Of a stretch of 17,249 bases of DNA, positions 1 to 7,895 are shown piece after piece. The notes under the pieces were generated by a model. The model saw only the letters and a program-made list of their open reading frames with translations, was not told where the DNA came from and made no database searches. The position numbers were made by a program, and so were the translations under genes. The stretch's first letter is position 1, and every line of letters starts with the position of its first letter. The DNA comes from a bacterium (GTDB lineage: Bacteria > JAMCPX01): NCBI GenBank assembly GCA_027364825.1, contig DAHXOM010000197.1:1-17249 (forward strand). The letters are read 5' to 3'.

Positions 1-46
1 GTCAAGGACATGCTACCCCTGTCGGAGAGCTTTGTCGAACCAAATA

Positions 47-1132
47 TCAGTACAGCCCGGGAACGATCCTGCGGGGCACGCGGCGCACATACTCGGTCCA
101 CAGGCCCCCGTACTTTGCCGCACACCTGCGGTCATCCGCACGCTCCCGGGGAAGGAGCAGGGCGATGTAGTAGAGGGGATAAAGCCAGACCGTCCATAAA
201 GCAGGCCGGCCAAGGACAAGGGTCAGTCCCGTGGCCATCAGGATCTCGCCGAGGTAGTTGATATGCCGGGCAGCCTTCCAGAACCCGCTGTAAAGGAGCG
301 CGTGCCTGCCGTCGCTGAGCACCTGAGGCTTGATGAACCCGAGGAACGGACGCTCCGGCCGGGTCTTGAAGGAGAACTTCTGCAGGTTGGCACCCCGCGA
401 AAGCGTCCAGCCCGCGAAGAAGACGAGGGAATAGATCGCGAGGAGCCACGGTGCCGTATGCGGGTCGGGCAGGTCCGCTGTCACCCACAGTCCCACAAGA
501 TAGAAATAGGGGTAAAAGGTGAGACAGCCCCATCCGAGCTTGAAGCCCACCCGTTCCGCGAAGATATCGTAGGTATAGAGGTGTACGCGTTCAAACACCA
601 GGTAGTCGATCACAAACCAAAAGAAAAAACCGCTGTACAGGAGTACGCCCGTTGACCGTGCCGTTCCATAGATCATCAGGTGATGTGCAAGAAATGCGAG
701 GATGTTCAATGCCAGCATGGTCGCACCGGCCAGGTAGAGGAACATCTTGGCATCGACGCGCCCCCTGAAGAATTGCAGGTTTTCCGAGCGGCCGAAATAC
801 AGGTCGGCCAAAAATCGCCGTCCGGTACTCCGGGCAGGCAGGACCACAGCGAAACTGAATAACAGCCCCAGCACACATGAGCCTGTCAGGCCGGACCAGC
901 GGTGGACATAGAGCCAGTCCCACGGCAGAAGTCCGGTACGCCCGGCGAACGCCCACAGACCTACGGTGAGCGCCGCGACAGGCAGGCCGTTGAGCCGGTA
1001 TTGCAGCAGCCCGCCGCTCTGTTCATCCCGCACATAGCCTGTAACCGTGCGTGCAGGGAGCACGAGGTGCATCGCCAGGATGAATGCCGAGATGATCCAG
1101 GGTGCGAAAAATCCCGCAACAAAGTCCGTCAT
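47..1132 (-). CDS. ERG4/ERG24-family sterol reductase-like integral membrane protein
   Basis: 361-residue polytopic membrane protein of the ERG4/ERG24 (delta-14/delta-7 sterol reductase) family, which reduces sterol ring double bonds with NADPH in membranes. Family landmarks seen in order: YFGRSENLQ (112-120), a DI..E..GF.L.WG segment running into FYPYFYLVGLW (206-216), GANLQKFSFK (247-256), SGFWKAARHINYLGE (282-296), and the C-terminal signature from R329 to Y361 with RERADDRRCAAKYGGLW and a final RIVPGLY. Many hydrophobic segments of about 20 residues fill the rest. The start ATG at 1132 lies 2 nt after the stop of the upstream SDR gene, so translation is probably coupled; an open frame continues upstream to 1564 but that part is only the shadow of the SDR gene. 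Length is close to bacterial homologues and shorter than yeast Erg24. The true substrate is unknown; a sterol, another polycyclic terpenoid or another enone lipid are all possible. Base composition is GC-richer than the genes to the right. Confidence 0.85.
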   Translation of the reverse strand: MTDFVAGFFAPWIISAFILAMHLVLPARTVTGYVRDEQSGGLLQYRLNGLPVAALTVGLWAFAGRTGLLPWDWLYVHRWSGLTGSCVLGLLFSFAVVLPARSTGRRFLADLYFGRSENLQFFRGRVDAKMFLYLAGATMLALNILAFLAHHLMIYGTARSTGVLLYSGFFFWFVIDYLVFERVHLYTYDIFAERVGFKLGWGCLTFYPYFYLVGLWVTADLPDPHTAPWLLAIYSLVFFAGWTLSRGANLQKFSFKTRPERPFLGFIKPQVLSDGRHALLYSGFWKAARHINYLGEILMATGLTLVLGRPALWTVWLYPLYYIALLLPRERADDRRCAAKYGGLWTEYVRRVPRRIVPGLY

Positions 1133-1134
1133 GA

Positions 1135-1974
1135 CTAGCCCTTTGTCCTGTCCGACGGGACAAGGTCGTCCGTGGAACCCGCCATGATGCCGATGGCCGT
1201 GCTCCGCGGCAGGAGGCGTCCCATGATCCAATAGGCCGCAAGGTTGACAAAGCCCGGGACCACCAGGGGTCTTCGTCCCAGCGCAAGCAGGGTCTTCTCC
1301 ACCACAACCCCGGGATCGAGTGTCCCGGGTGCATCCTTGCCCAGCGCGTCCGCATAACCCGGCGTCCGGACAGCACCGGCAAAGCATGAGATCACGTCGA
1401 TCCCCCTGCCTTTGAGCTCGTACCACAGGCCTTCTGCCAGAACCCTGTTGAAGGCCTTGCTCGCGGCATATGCAGCTATCCTCGGGGTGCCCTGGTTGCC
1501 CGCGAGCGAGGACATCAGAATCGCCGCACCGCGCTTGCGTGCGATCATCCGGGGCAGGACCCACCGCAGCAGCATCACCGGGCCCCGCACGTTGACATCG
1601 ATCACCTTCATGAGGCCGGAAGGATCGACCTCTGCAAAATCGCCGACCGGTGCGTAGGCTGCGTTGTATACGACCATGCCCAGATCGAGGTCCGCGACTG
1701 TATCTTTCAGTTTTTCGATAAATTCCGGTACCCCGAGGTCACCGTCGATACACATCGACTCGACTCCGTACCTCGAGCGCACATCTGTGGCGAGTTTGTC
1801 CAGCAGGGCCTTGCGCCTGGCCACGAGCACGAGGTTCATACCGCGCTGTGCCAGTGCATGTGCAAACGCCGCGCCAATACCCTCGGAAGCGCCTGCGACC
1901 AGTGCCCAGGCACCGTACCTGTCCGGAAACCCGGTGCGTCCGGGCACTGCGTCACTTGTTATGTTCTTCGACAT
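1135..1974 (-). CDS. Short-chain dehydrogenase/reductase (steroid or ketoacyl reductase type)
   Basis: 279-residue classical SDR, an NAD(P)-dependent oxidoreductase. The nucleotide-binding motif is GASEGIG (28-34), the NNAG motif is altered to NAAY (104-107), and the catalytic set is N128, S156, Y169 and K173 (YAASK 169-173). The C-terminal third contains hydrophobic stretches (VVPGFVNLAAYWIMG) like those of the 17-beta-hydroxysteroid dehydrogenase/3-ketoacyl-CoA reductase branch, which often associate with membranes. The start ATG at 1974 is preceded by GAGGATGAATA, an acceptable Shine-Dalgarno arrangement. It is the first gene of a two-gene unit with the ERG24-like reductase, so the two probably act on the same lipid: carbonyl/hydroxyl exchange plus double-bond reduction. 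Cofactor and substrate cannot be read from the sequence. Confidence 0.85.
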   Translation of the reverse strand: MSKNITSDAVPGRTGFPDRYGAWALVAGASEGIGAAFAHALAQRGMNLVLVARRKALLDKLATDVRSRYGVESMCIDGDLGVPEFIEKLKDTVADLDLGMVVYNAAYAPVGDFAEVDPSGLMKVIDVNVRGPVMLLRWVLPRMIARKRGAAILMSSLAGNQGTPRIAAYAASKAFNRVLAEGLWYELKGRGIDVISCFAGAVRTPGYADALGKDAPGTLDPGVVVEKTLLALGRRPLVVPGFVNLAAYWIMGRLLPRSTAIGIMAGSTDDLVPSDRTKG

Positions 1975-2125
1975 TATTCATCCTCTTCGTTCGTGCTTTT
2001 TCCCATTCGAAAACCGGGCGTTTATTCGGTCGAAAGCCGCGCCCTTTCTCATGGGACATAATGAAATTTACGACAGCCATATCTCATACATCAAAAATCC
2101 AGGCCGGGCAAGATGTCCTGCGTCC

Positions 2126-2155
2126 TTGACACTAATTCATGCTTGTGATTTTAAT
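2126..2155 (+). promoter_or_regulatory. Sigma70-like promoter of the TPR-roadblock-pepQ-accBC-lipM operon
   Basis: TTGACA at 2126-2131 and TTTAAT at 2150-2155 are separated by 18 nt. The expected transcription start falls at about 2161-2163, on or next to the ATG of the first gene. No Shine-Dalgarno sequence is visible in front of that ATG, so the message may be leaderless at its 5' end. Confidence 0.45.
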
Positions 2156-2160
2156 GTAGT

Positions 2161-3750
2161 ATGGAAGAGAAGCGGCAGCCACAGCCCGACAAAAAAGAAA
2201 ATACTTTTGTTATTTCACCAGAAATAGAAAGGCACATGCAGATCCTGCGTAAGGATCCGAAATCCCCTGTTTTTGCAATCCTGAGCGAGGCCTACCGCAA
2301 GGGCGGCTTGCTTGATGAGGCAATCGCCACTGCTGTGGAGGGATTGAAGCATAACCCGAATTATACCAGCGGGAGGGTGGCACTCGGCAGGGCATATTTT
2401 GATAAAGGTGAGATGGATAAAGCCATTGAAGAGCTGAAAAAGGTAATAAAATCAACACCCGATAATATTATATCCCATAAGCTGATAGCCGATATATATG
2501 TTAAAAAATCAGACATACCTTCCGCGTTACAGGAATTAAAAACAATACTCTACCTGTCACCCGACGATAAAGAAGCAAAAAAACTAATAGCTACACTTTC
2601 AAAGCCGTCGACCGCGGAAGAAAAGCAACAAGCTCCGGAACCGTCAGTATCGGAACCATCGGTACCCGCGCAGCCGGTGCAAGCACCGCAGGAACCGCCG
2701 GCCGTCGAGCAGCAGGTGCAGAAGCCTGTTCAAACCGGGCCAGTGAGACCTGAACCGGAGAAACTTGAGCCGGAGAAACCTGAGATCAAAAAGCCGCCCG
2801 AGACCGAGGTATCGGTCCCGGAGCAGCACCATGAAGAAAAAGTCCAAGAGTCTGCAGCAGCTCCTGTCGTTATACCTGAACCAAAAGAAGAGCCGGAAGA
2901 AAACATTGTCCGGCATTCTCAAGCCGGACCAACATCCGGAGAAGCACCTGTTGCAGAAGCGGATGTGAACACCTTATCCATTGAAAACGAACTCGAATCC
3001 GAGATGAACAAGCCATTGACTGAATTTAAAGCGGACGAAACACCGGCAACCCCGGAACAGGAAGTAATGGAACCTGCAGAAAAAAGAACAGGAACACCGG
3101 AAGACTCAGCGCCTCCTGAAGAAAAAGCACCGTCAGGTCCTCCTGTTCAGGAACAGCCCGGGTTTACCGAAATAACGGAAGATACAAAGGGCGAGGTAAA
3201 AGAAGAAGAGCTTGAAGCTGTTTTCGACGATCTGGCCCAGAGTGCGGAAATTCCGTCTGTGCAGCAGGCAACTACGTCCCCGGCACAGCAAAGAGAGGAA
3301 GCACCGGGACCCGCCGGGACCGAAGAGATCCGAACGGAAAATCCTGCCGGAATAGAGTACGCACCACCGGTCGCGGATGAGCCTGAACAAGCACCCGAAG
3401 TCCATGAACAAGCACCGCCTGAACCCCCGAAAACCTCTGAACTGCATGGGGAGGACATTCAGACCGTAACCATGGCGGACCTCTACATTAAACAGGGACA
3501 CCTGGACAAGGCATACCACATATACAGGACAATACTTTTAAAAACTCCGGACAGCCCGGTTATCAGGGCCAAACTCGTAAAGGTCAAAAAACTTATCGAG
3601 GCGAAGCAGCAGGACGACCTTGACAAACAGAAGCTGGAGACGTTAAAAGAACGTGAGCCCAAACCACCGGTAGCAGAACAATCCGATTCCATGAAGGACA
3701 ACATGAAACGATTGAACTCATGGCTGGATAAAATTAAAAAGGGAGGGTAA
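2161..3750 (+). CDS. TPR protein with long Pro/Glu-rich linker
   Basis: 529 residues. Three tetratricopeptide repeats lie at about 35-66, 69-100 and 103-135 (for example AYRKGGLLDEAIATAVEGL and GRAYFDKGEMDKAIEELKK). Residues about 148-435 are a low-complexity linker rich in Pro, Glu, Gln and Ala, probably extended. A further TPR-like hairpin follows at 438-465 (MADLYIKQGHLDKAYHIYR), then a charged helix and a terminal helix (MKRLNSWLDKIKKGG). There is no signal peptide or membrane segment, so it is probably cytoplasmic. TPRs bind peptides or partner proteins; I infer a scaffold role, with the roadblock protein encoded directly downstream as a likely partner. A downstream ATG at 2236 would remove the first 25 residues, but the stretch FVISPEIERHMQIL reads like the conserved front of this kind of protein, so 2161 is preferred. 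The exact function is unknown. Confidence 0.8.
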   Translation: MEEKRQPQPDKKENTFVISPEIERHMQILRKDPKSPVFAILSEAYRKGGLLDEAIATAVEGLKHNPNYTSGRVALGRAYFDKGEMDKAIEELKKVIKSTPDNIISHKLIADIYVKKSDIPSALQELKTILYLSPDDKEAKKLIATLSKPSTAEEKQQAPEPSVSEPSVPAQPVQAPQEPPAVEQQVQKPVQTGPVRPEPEKLEPEKPEIKKPPETEVSVPEQHHEEKVQESAAAPVVIPEPKEEPEENIVRHSQAGPTSGEAPVAEADVNTLSIENELESEMNKPLTEFKADETPATPEQEVMEPAEKRTGTPEDSAPPEEKAPSGPPVQEQPGFTEITEDTKGEVKEEELEAVFDDLAQSAEIPSVQQATTSPAQQREEAPGPAGTEEIRTENPAGIEYAPPVADEPEQAPEVHEQAPPEPPKTSELHGEDIQTVTMADLYIKQGHLDKAYHIYRTILLKTPDSPVIRAKLVKVKKLIEAKQQDDLDKQKLETLKEREPKPPVAEQSDSMKDNMKRLNSWLDKIKKGG

Positions 3751-4110
3751 ATGGCATTTTTAGACATCCTGAAGCAAATAGTCGACAGTTTTGAAGGTTG
3801 TATAGGCGGTATTGTAATCGGGATAGACGGTATATCCGTCGAACAGTACATGAAGGAAAGCGCGAACATAGACTTCCAGAATATCGGCGCTGAGTATATG
3901 AATCTTATGAAGACTATCACGGACACATCACGCACCCTGGGCTTCGAAGAACCCGGACAGCTCATCATCGAGTATCAGGACACGACCCTGATTGTACGGA
4001 GTATAAACAAAGACTATTTCGTGATACTCGCCGCAAAAAACAACGGCAATATAGGCAAGGGACGATTTTTACTCAGAAAAAATATCCTCAATTTCTCCAA
4101 AGAATTTTGA
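3751..4110 (+). CDS. Roadblock/LC7-domain protein (MglB-like)
   Basis: 119 residues, the size of a single roadblock/LC7 domain. The alternating pattern is typical: a helix (MAFLDILKQIVDSFEG), a strand of the form GGIVIGIDGISVEQYM, a long helix (IGAEYMNLMKTITDTSRTLG), then strands LIIEYQDTTLIVRSI and YFVILAAK and a final helix. Proteins of this family dimerise and regulate or bind small Ras-like GTPases (MglB acts on MglA), but no GTPase gene is in the window. The ATG follows the TPR stop codon directly, and the Shine-Dalgarno GGGAGG lies inside the last codons of the TPR gene, so the two are translationally coupled and probably work together. Confidence 0.8.
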   Translation: MAFLDILKQIVDSFEGCIGGIVIGIDGISVEQYMKESANIDFQNIGAEYMNLMKTITDTSRTLGFEEPGQLIIEYQDTTLIVRSINKDYFVILAAKNNGNIGKGRFLLRKNILNFSKEF

Positions 4111-4147
4111 TCGCATTCCGGAAATAACGGGACCCGGCATTCATTCC

Positions 4148-5233
4148 ATGAACCAGCCTCTGAAAAACGTGCGCAGCCTCCTCGACAGATTGGGCCTTGA
4201 TGCTGCCGTCATCGTCTCGAGGGCGAACAAGTATTATCTCACGGGCTACGAGTATGATGAAGGCTACCTGCTGATAGACGGCTCGGACATACGCTTGTTC
4301 GTTGATCCGAGGTTCAGTATCTATGCACGGAACCGCGTACCGGACGCCGCGGTAATCGAATCAAAACAGCCCATGATCGAATTGAACCGGCATTTAAAGA
4401 AATTGCGCCATATAGGCTTCGACGGGTCCGCGCTCCTGCACAAGGACTTTATGGTCATAACATCGGCATTGAGCAGGCAGAAGTTTCTCTTTATAGAACA
4501 GCACCTGTTAAAGATGCGTGCCGTAAAAACCGCGGATGAGGTTAACTTTATAAAAAAGGCCTCCTCTGCATCCGGTGCCGCGATAAAACGGCTGATACGC
4601 GGGTTGTCGTCCGGCTTAACGGAAAAACAGGTGGCAGCGATGCTCAACCTTGAGCTTATCAATGCAGGGGCCGATGACATCTCTTTCGAAACGGTGATCG
4701 CCTTTGACGAGCGGGCTGCTTATGCGCATGCAATACCGTCAAATTCCGTGGAACTCGCCGGGAAACGGTTAATGCTTTGCGATTTCGGCGCCCTGTACAG
4801 GGGGTATCACTCGGATGAGACCCACACGTTTTTTATCAATAAACCGGACAGCGAGGCAAAAAAACTCTACAATGCCGTACGCGGGGCGCACGACAGGGCA
4901 ATCGATGCGGCAAAACCCGGGATGAAGGCATCGGAACTCGACAGGCTGGCACGCGGCTTCCTCGACTTGCAGGGGTACGGCAAATATTTCGGTCACGCAC
5001 TCGGACACGGGGTGGGACTGGATGTCCACGAATCGCCGTCAATATCGTACCGGTCAAAGGACATTTTGAAAAGGGGCATGGTTTTTACCATTGAACCCGG
5101 TGTATACATACCGGGCTGGGGTGGCATAAGGATAGAGAGTATGGTATATCTTTCAAATAACGGGAAAGAGGTCTTAACCAAAAGGCACAACCCTGTTATA
5201 AATCCGGAGGTATCATGGACATTCATGAAATAA
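4148..5233 (+). CDS. pepQ: M24 metallopeptidase, Xaa-Pro dipeptidase/aminopeptidase P type
   Basis: 361 residues, normal for bacterial PepQ. Cleaves peptide bonds before proline in short peptides, in the cytoplasm. A creatinase-like N-terminal domain (about 5-125) precedes the pita-bread catalytic domain (about 130-358). The five metal ligands are all seen: D212 (CDFGALYRGY), D223 (HSDETHT), H287 (GHALGHGVG), E316 (FTIEPGVY) and E330 (GIRIE). H194 and H283, also conserved in the family, are present. It starts 37 nt after the roadblock gene with only a weak ribosome binding site, and its last 19 nt overlap accB. A pepQ gene just upstream of accB-accC is a familiar arrangement in deltaproteobacteria (there usually with efp between, which is missing here). 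Confidence 0.88.
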   Translation: MNQPLKNVRSLLDRLGLDAAVIVSRANKYYLTGYEYDEGYLLIDGSDIRLFVDPRFSIYARNRVPDAAVIESKQPMIELNRHLKKLRHIGFDGSALLHKDFMVITSALSRQKFLFIEQHLLKMRAVKTADEVNFIKKASSASGAAIKRLIRGLSSGLTEKQVAAMLNLELINAGADDISFETVIAFDERAAYAHAIPSNSVELAGKRLMLCDFGALYRGYHSDETHTFFINKPDSEAKKLYNAVRGAHDRAIDAAKPGMKASELDRLARGFLDLQGYGKYFGHALGHGVGLDVHESPSISYRSKDILKRGMVFTIEPGVYIPGWGGIRIESMVYLSNNGKEVLTKRHNPVINPEVSWTFMK

Positions 5234-5658
5234 AAGAGCTCATTGATCTTATCGAAACCAGGGACATCGTAGAGATAGAATACAGCAAAGCCGATGAAAA
5301 GATAAGGATCGTACGGGGGGTACCTGAAATTTCCCCAAAGGGGGGTAAACCCCGGCAGGAAAGATCGGATGGACCACAGGAAGCCGTCCGTCCGGAAGAG
5401 GATGAGGACAAGGACATTATCAGTGTCAATTCTCCGTTTGTCGGCACATTTTACTGTGCCCCTTCTCCCAGTGAGAAGCCGTTTGTAGAGATAGGCGTCA
5501 AGGTCAAGAAAGGACAGACCATCGGGATCGTGGAAGCAATGAAACTGATGAATGCGATCGAAGCGGATGCAGACGGAATCATAAAACAGATCCTCAAAAA
5601 GGACGGGGACCCCGTGGAGTTCGGTGAACCCCTGTTCACCATCGGCCCCGAAAGCTGA
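5215..5658 (+). CDS. accB: Biotin carboxyl carrier protein of acetyl-CoA carboxylase
   Basis: 147 residues. The N-terminal helical part (MDIHEIKELIDLIETRD) is the usual AccB dimer/partner segment, residues about 38-68 are a charged, Pro-containing linker, and the biotinyl domain spans about 69-145. The biotin-accepting lysine is K110 in the canonical EAMKLMN motif (108-113 region). The protein carries CO2 as carboxybiotin from AccC to the carboxyltransferase, the first committed step of fatty acid synthesis. The ATG at 5215 is chosen because GGAGG at 5206-5210 precedes it; it lies inside the end of pepQ, in another frame. accA and accD are not in the window and must lie elsewhere. Confidence 0.95.
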   Translation: MDIHEIKELIDLIETRDIVEIEYSKADEKIRIVRGVPEISPKGGKPRQERSDGPQEAVRPEEDEDKDIISVNSPFVGTFYCAPSPSEKPFVEIGVKVKKGQTIGIVEAMKLMNAIEADADGIIKQILKKDGDPVEFGEPLFTIGPES

Positions 5659-5661
5659 TCT

Positions 5662-6996
5662 ATGTTTACCAAGGTACTCGTCGCAAACAGGGGCGAGATT
5701 GCAATAAGGATCATCCGCGCTCTCAAGGAACTCGGGATACGGTCCGTTGCCGTGTACTCAACCGCGGACAAAAACGCACTGCACACGAGGATCGCCGATG
5801 AAAAGGTCTGCATCGGCTCTGCACAGAGCAAAAACAGCTATCTCAATGCACCCGCCATTATCAGTGCCGCACAGATAAAGGGGGTCGATGCCATACACCC
5901 GGGGTACGGTTTTTTGTCCGAGGATGCCGGGTTTGCAGAGGTGTGCGAGGCCGCGGGCATAAAGTTCATAGGGCCCAAGCCCCAGGACATCGAGCTCATG
6001 GGCAATAAGCTCAAGGCACGGGAGCATGTAAACAAGCTCGGCATCCAGGTCATGCCCGGGACGTTCCAGGAAATAGAGGACGAACAGCACGCCATTAGGA
6101 TTGCGAAAGAGATAGGCCTGCCGCTCATGGTCAAGGCGGCCGAAGGCGGCGGCGGCAGGGGCATGAAGATCATCTACGATGAAGACCAGATACCGAACAT
6201 CATCAAGATCGCCAGGGCAGAGGCAAAGACCGCGTTCGGCAACACCTCACTGTACATAGAGAAATACTTCGAGAACGTGCGTCACGTCGAGATCCAGATC
6301 ATCGGTGACGGGAACGGCGGCGTGGTTTCCCTTTCGGAGAGGGAGTGTTCCATACAGAGGAGACACCAGAAGTTCATAGAGGAGTCTCCGTCCGTTGCCG
6401 TGGACGACAAACTCAGGAACAGGATGAACGATGCGGCACTCAAGATAACAAGAAACATCAATTACCGGGGCGTGGGCACCGTGGAGTTCCTGCTCGATGA
6501 AAAAGGGAAATTCTATTTTATGGAGATGAATACCCGACTGCAGGTGGAACACCCGGTAACCGAGTTTGTAACGGGCATGGACATTGTGGCCGAACAGATA
6601 AACATAGCCGGCGGTCAGAGGATGTCGATCTCACAGAAGGACATAAAGCTCAAGGGGCACTCCATAGAGTGCAGGATAAACGCCGAAGACCCGGAAACGC
6701 TCGTACCCTCTTCCGGGACCATCCACACGTATATACAGCCCGGAGGGCCGTGGGTAAGGGTGGACGGTCATGTCTACTGCGGGTATGAAGTGCCGCCCTA
6801 CTATGATTCGCTCATCGCAAAACTCATCGTCTGGGCGGAAGACCGGGACAGTGCGATCCGGAGGATGCAGAGGTCACTCGATGAATTCGTCATCGAAGGC
6901 ATAAAAACAAACATTCCCCTCCACAAGAAGATACTGGCGAGCAAAGACTTCCTTCTCGGCAACATATCGACAAGGTTCATCGATAAGTTTATTTAA
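5662..6996 (+). CDS. accC: Biotin carboxylase subunit of acetyl-CoA carboxylase
   Basis: 444 residues, close to E. coli AccC (449). Catalyses ATP-dependent carboxylation of the biotin on AccB with bicarbonate. Order of parts: the N-terminal biotin carboxylase domain starting KVLVANRGEIAIRIIRA, the ATP-grasp domain with K116, K158, the glycine-rich loop EGGGGRGMK (161-169), H209, K237, E275, and the metal/bicarbonate set E288, N290 and R292 in FMEMNTRLQVEHPVTE, then the C-terminal domain with R338 (IECRINAED). All expected active-site residues are present, so the enzyme should be active. It begins 3 nt after the accB stop and ends 1 nt before the next gene, so co-expression with accB and lipM is clear. 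Confidence 0.96.
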   Translation: MFTKVLVANRGEIAIRIIRALKELGIRSVAVYSTADKNALHTRIADEKVCIGSAQSKNSYLNAPAIISAAQIKGVDAIHPGYGFLSEDAGFAEVCEAAGIKFIGPKPQDIELMGNKLKAREHVNKLGIQVMPGTFQEIEDEQHAIRIAKEIGLPLMVKAAEGGGGRGMKIIYDEDQIPNIIKIARAEAKTAFGNTSLYIEKYFENVRHVEIQIIGDGNGGVVSLSERECSIQRRHQKFIEESPSVAVDDKLRNRMNDAALKITRNINYRGVGTVEFLLDEKGKFYFMEMNTRLQVEHPVTEFVTGMDIVAEQINIAGGQRMSISQKDIKLKGHSIECRINAEDPETLVPSSGTIHTYIQPGGPWVRVDGHVYCGYEVPPYYDSLIAKLIVWAEDRDSAIRRMQRSLDEFVIEGIKTNIPLHKKILASKDFLLGNISTRFIDKFI

Positions 6997-6997
6997 C

Positions 6998-7675
6998 ATG
7001 AACCGGATCAGGTACCTCGGCTTTGCAAGCCTCGAGCCTGCCGTCAACATGGCGATCGACGAAATGCTCTTTACATCGGCACTGAAAGACAACGGCAGGA
7101 CGGCACTCAGGTTTTTTGCCTTTAACAAGCCGTGCATCTCGATCGGCAGAAACCAGCATCCTGAAAAACTGCCCACGGGGTTTGTCCGGAAAAACATCGG
7201 GATTGTCAAAAGGCCTACCGGCGGCGGTGCGGTGTTCCACGACGGTGACCTCTGCTACAGTCTGGTGATGCCGGAAAGTTTCCTTGGCAAGGGCAGCACC
7301 TTATTGACCGGCTACAGCATGATAACCCGCGGGCTTAAAAACGGGTTAAAATTATGCGGCATTGACGCAGGGTACGGGGAAAGCACTGCGCATTCCGCGC
7401 AGCCCCTCTGTTTCAACCAGGCACTGTCCTATGAATTGACCGTAAACGGCAGGAAGCTTGTCGGGAGTGCGCAGAGAAGGGCAAAGGGCATCCTGCTCCA
7501 GCAGGGCTCCATCCTGCATGAACATACGGTGACGCAGGACGAGCTCATCAAAGCACTGATGGAAGGCCTGAAGGCCTCCCTGAATTTAGAATATGTCGAT
7601 GGGCCGCTGACCCGGCAGGAGATCGAGGCGTCGAAGGCCCACGCTTTGCCGACATTCCACACATCTTCAGACTAA
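6998..7675 (+). CDS. lipM: Lipoyl/octanoyl transferase, LipM type
   Basis: 225 residues of the biotin/lipoate protein ligase (BPL_LPL) superfamily. Seen: the RRxTGGGAVFHD-type lipoyl-binding loop as KRPTGGGAVFHDGDLCYS (71-88), and the LipM-like segment with C138 in LCFNQALSYEL followed by NGRKLVGSAQRR (150-161, with K153) and GILLQQGSIL. The cysteine at this position is the catalytic residue of LipM octanoyltransferases, whereas LplA ligases rely on the lysine alone, so I favour octanoyl-ACP:protein transfer, the first step of lipoate synthesis. A true lipoate ligase remains possible. It is somewhat shorter than B. subtilis LipM. The ATG is 1 nt past the accC stop. Being cotranscribed with fatty acid synthesis genes fits the use of octanoyl-ACP as substrate. 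Confidence 0.82.
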   Translation: MNRIRYLGFASLEPAVNMAIDEMLFTSALKDNGRTALRFFAFNKPCISIGRNQHPEKLPTGFVRKNIGIVKRPTGGGAVFHDGDLCYSLVMPESFLGKGSTLLTGYSMITRGLKNGLKLCGIDAGYGESTAHSAQPLCFNQALSYELTVNGRKLVGSAQRRAKGILLQQGSILHEHTVTQDELIKALMEGLKASLNLEYVDGPLTRQEIEASKAHALPTFHTSSD

Positions 7676-7694
7676 CCACCCAATAGCATTTGAA

Positions 7695-7880
7695 AAGAGG
7701 GAAGTTTGTGTAATGAGCGATAAGCCTGCGTCAAACTAAGGTATTCTTCGAATATCCGACAAAGAAATTATACCGGGTAATTGCATATAAACTTACAAAG
7801 GACATAAATCTCGTTTATAATAAAAACTTACAGCTATCGGGTGGATCGCAGGATTGAGCGAATAAACAAATTTCCCTCTT
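7695..7880. repeat. 186-bp inverted-repeat element (MITE-like or large hairpin)
   Basis: The ends match in inverted orientation: AAGAGGGAAGTTTGTGTA (7695-7712) against the complement of 7863-7880, 16 of 18 positions identical. Inside the arms CCTGCG (7725-7730) also faces its complement at 7847-7852. The content is AT-rich with no reading frame. It fills the gap between the convergent lipM and SDR genes. No clear target duplication is visible. It could be a miniature inverted-repeat element or a structured bidirectional terminator region. Confidence 0.5.
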
Positions 7881-7895
7881 ACTATTTTCGATCAA

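Noticed and set aside
1..11. Possible start of a further minus-strand gene (ATG at 9-11 preceded by AGGGG)
   Set aside because: Only three codons are inside the window, too little to call a gene, although an operon continuing leftward is plausible.
1133..1564. 144-residue upstream extension of the sterol reductase frame
   Set aside because: It lies fully inside the SDR gene, has no family similarity, and the ATG at 1132 right after the SDR stop gives a complete protein.
2644..3519. Several open frames on the minus strand opposite the TPR gene
   Set aside because: They arise from the biased Pro/Glu codons of the linker and have no ribosome sites or recognisable domains.
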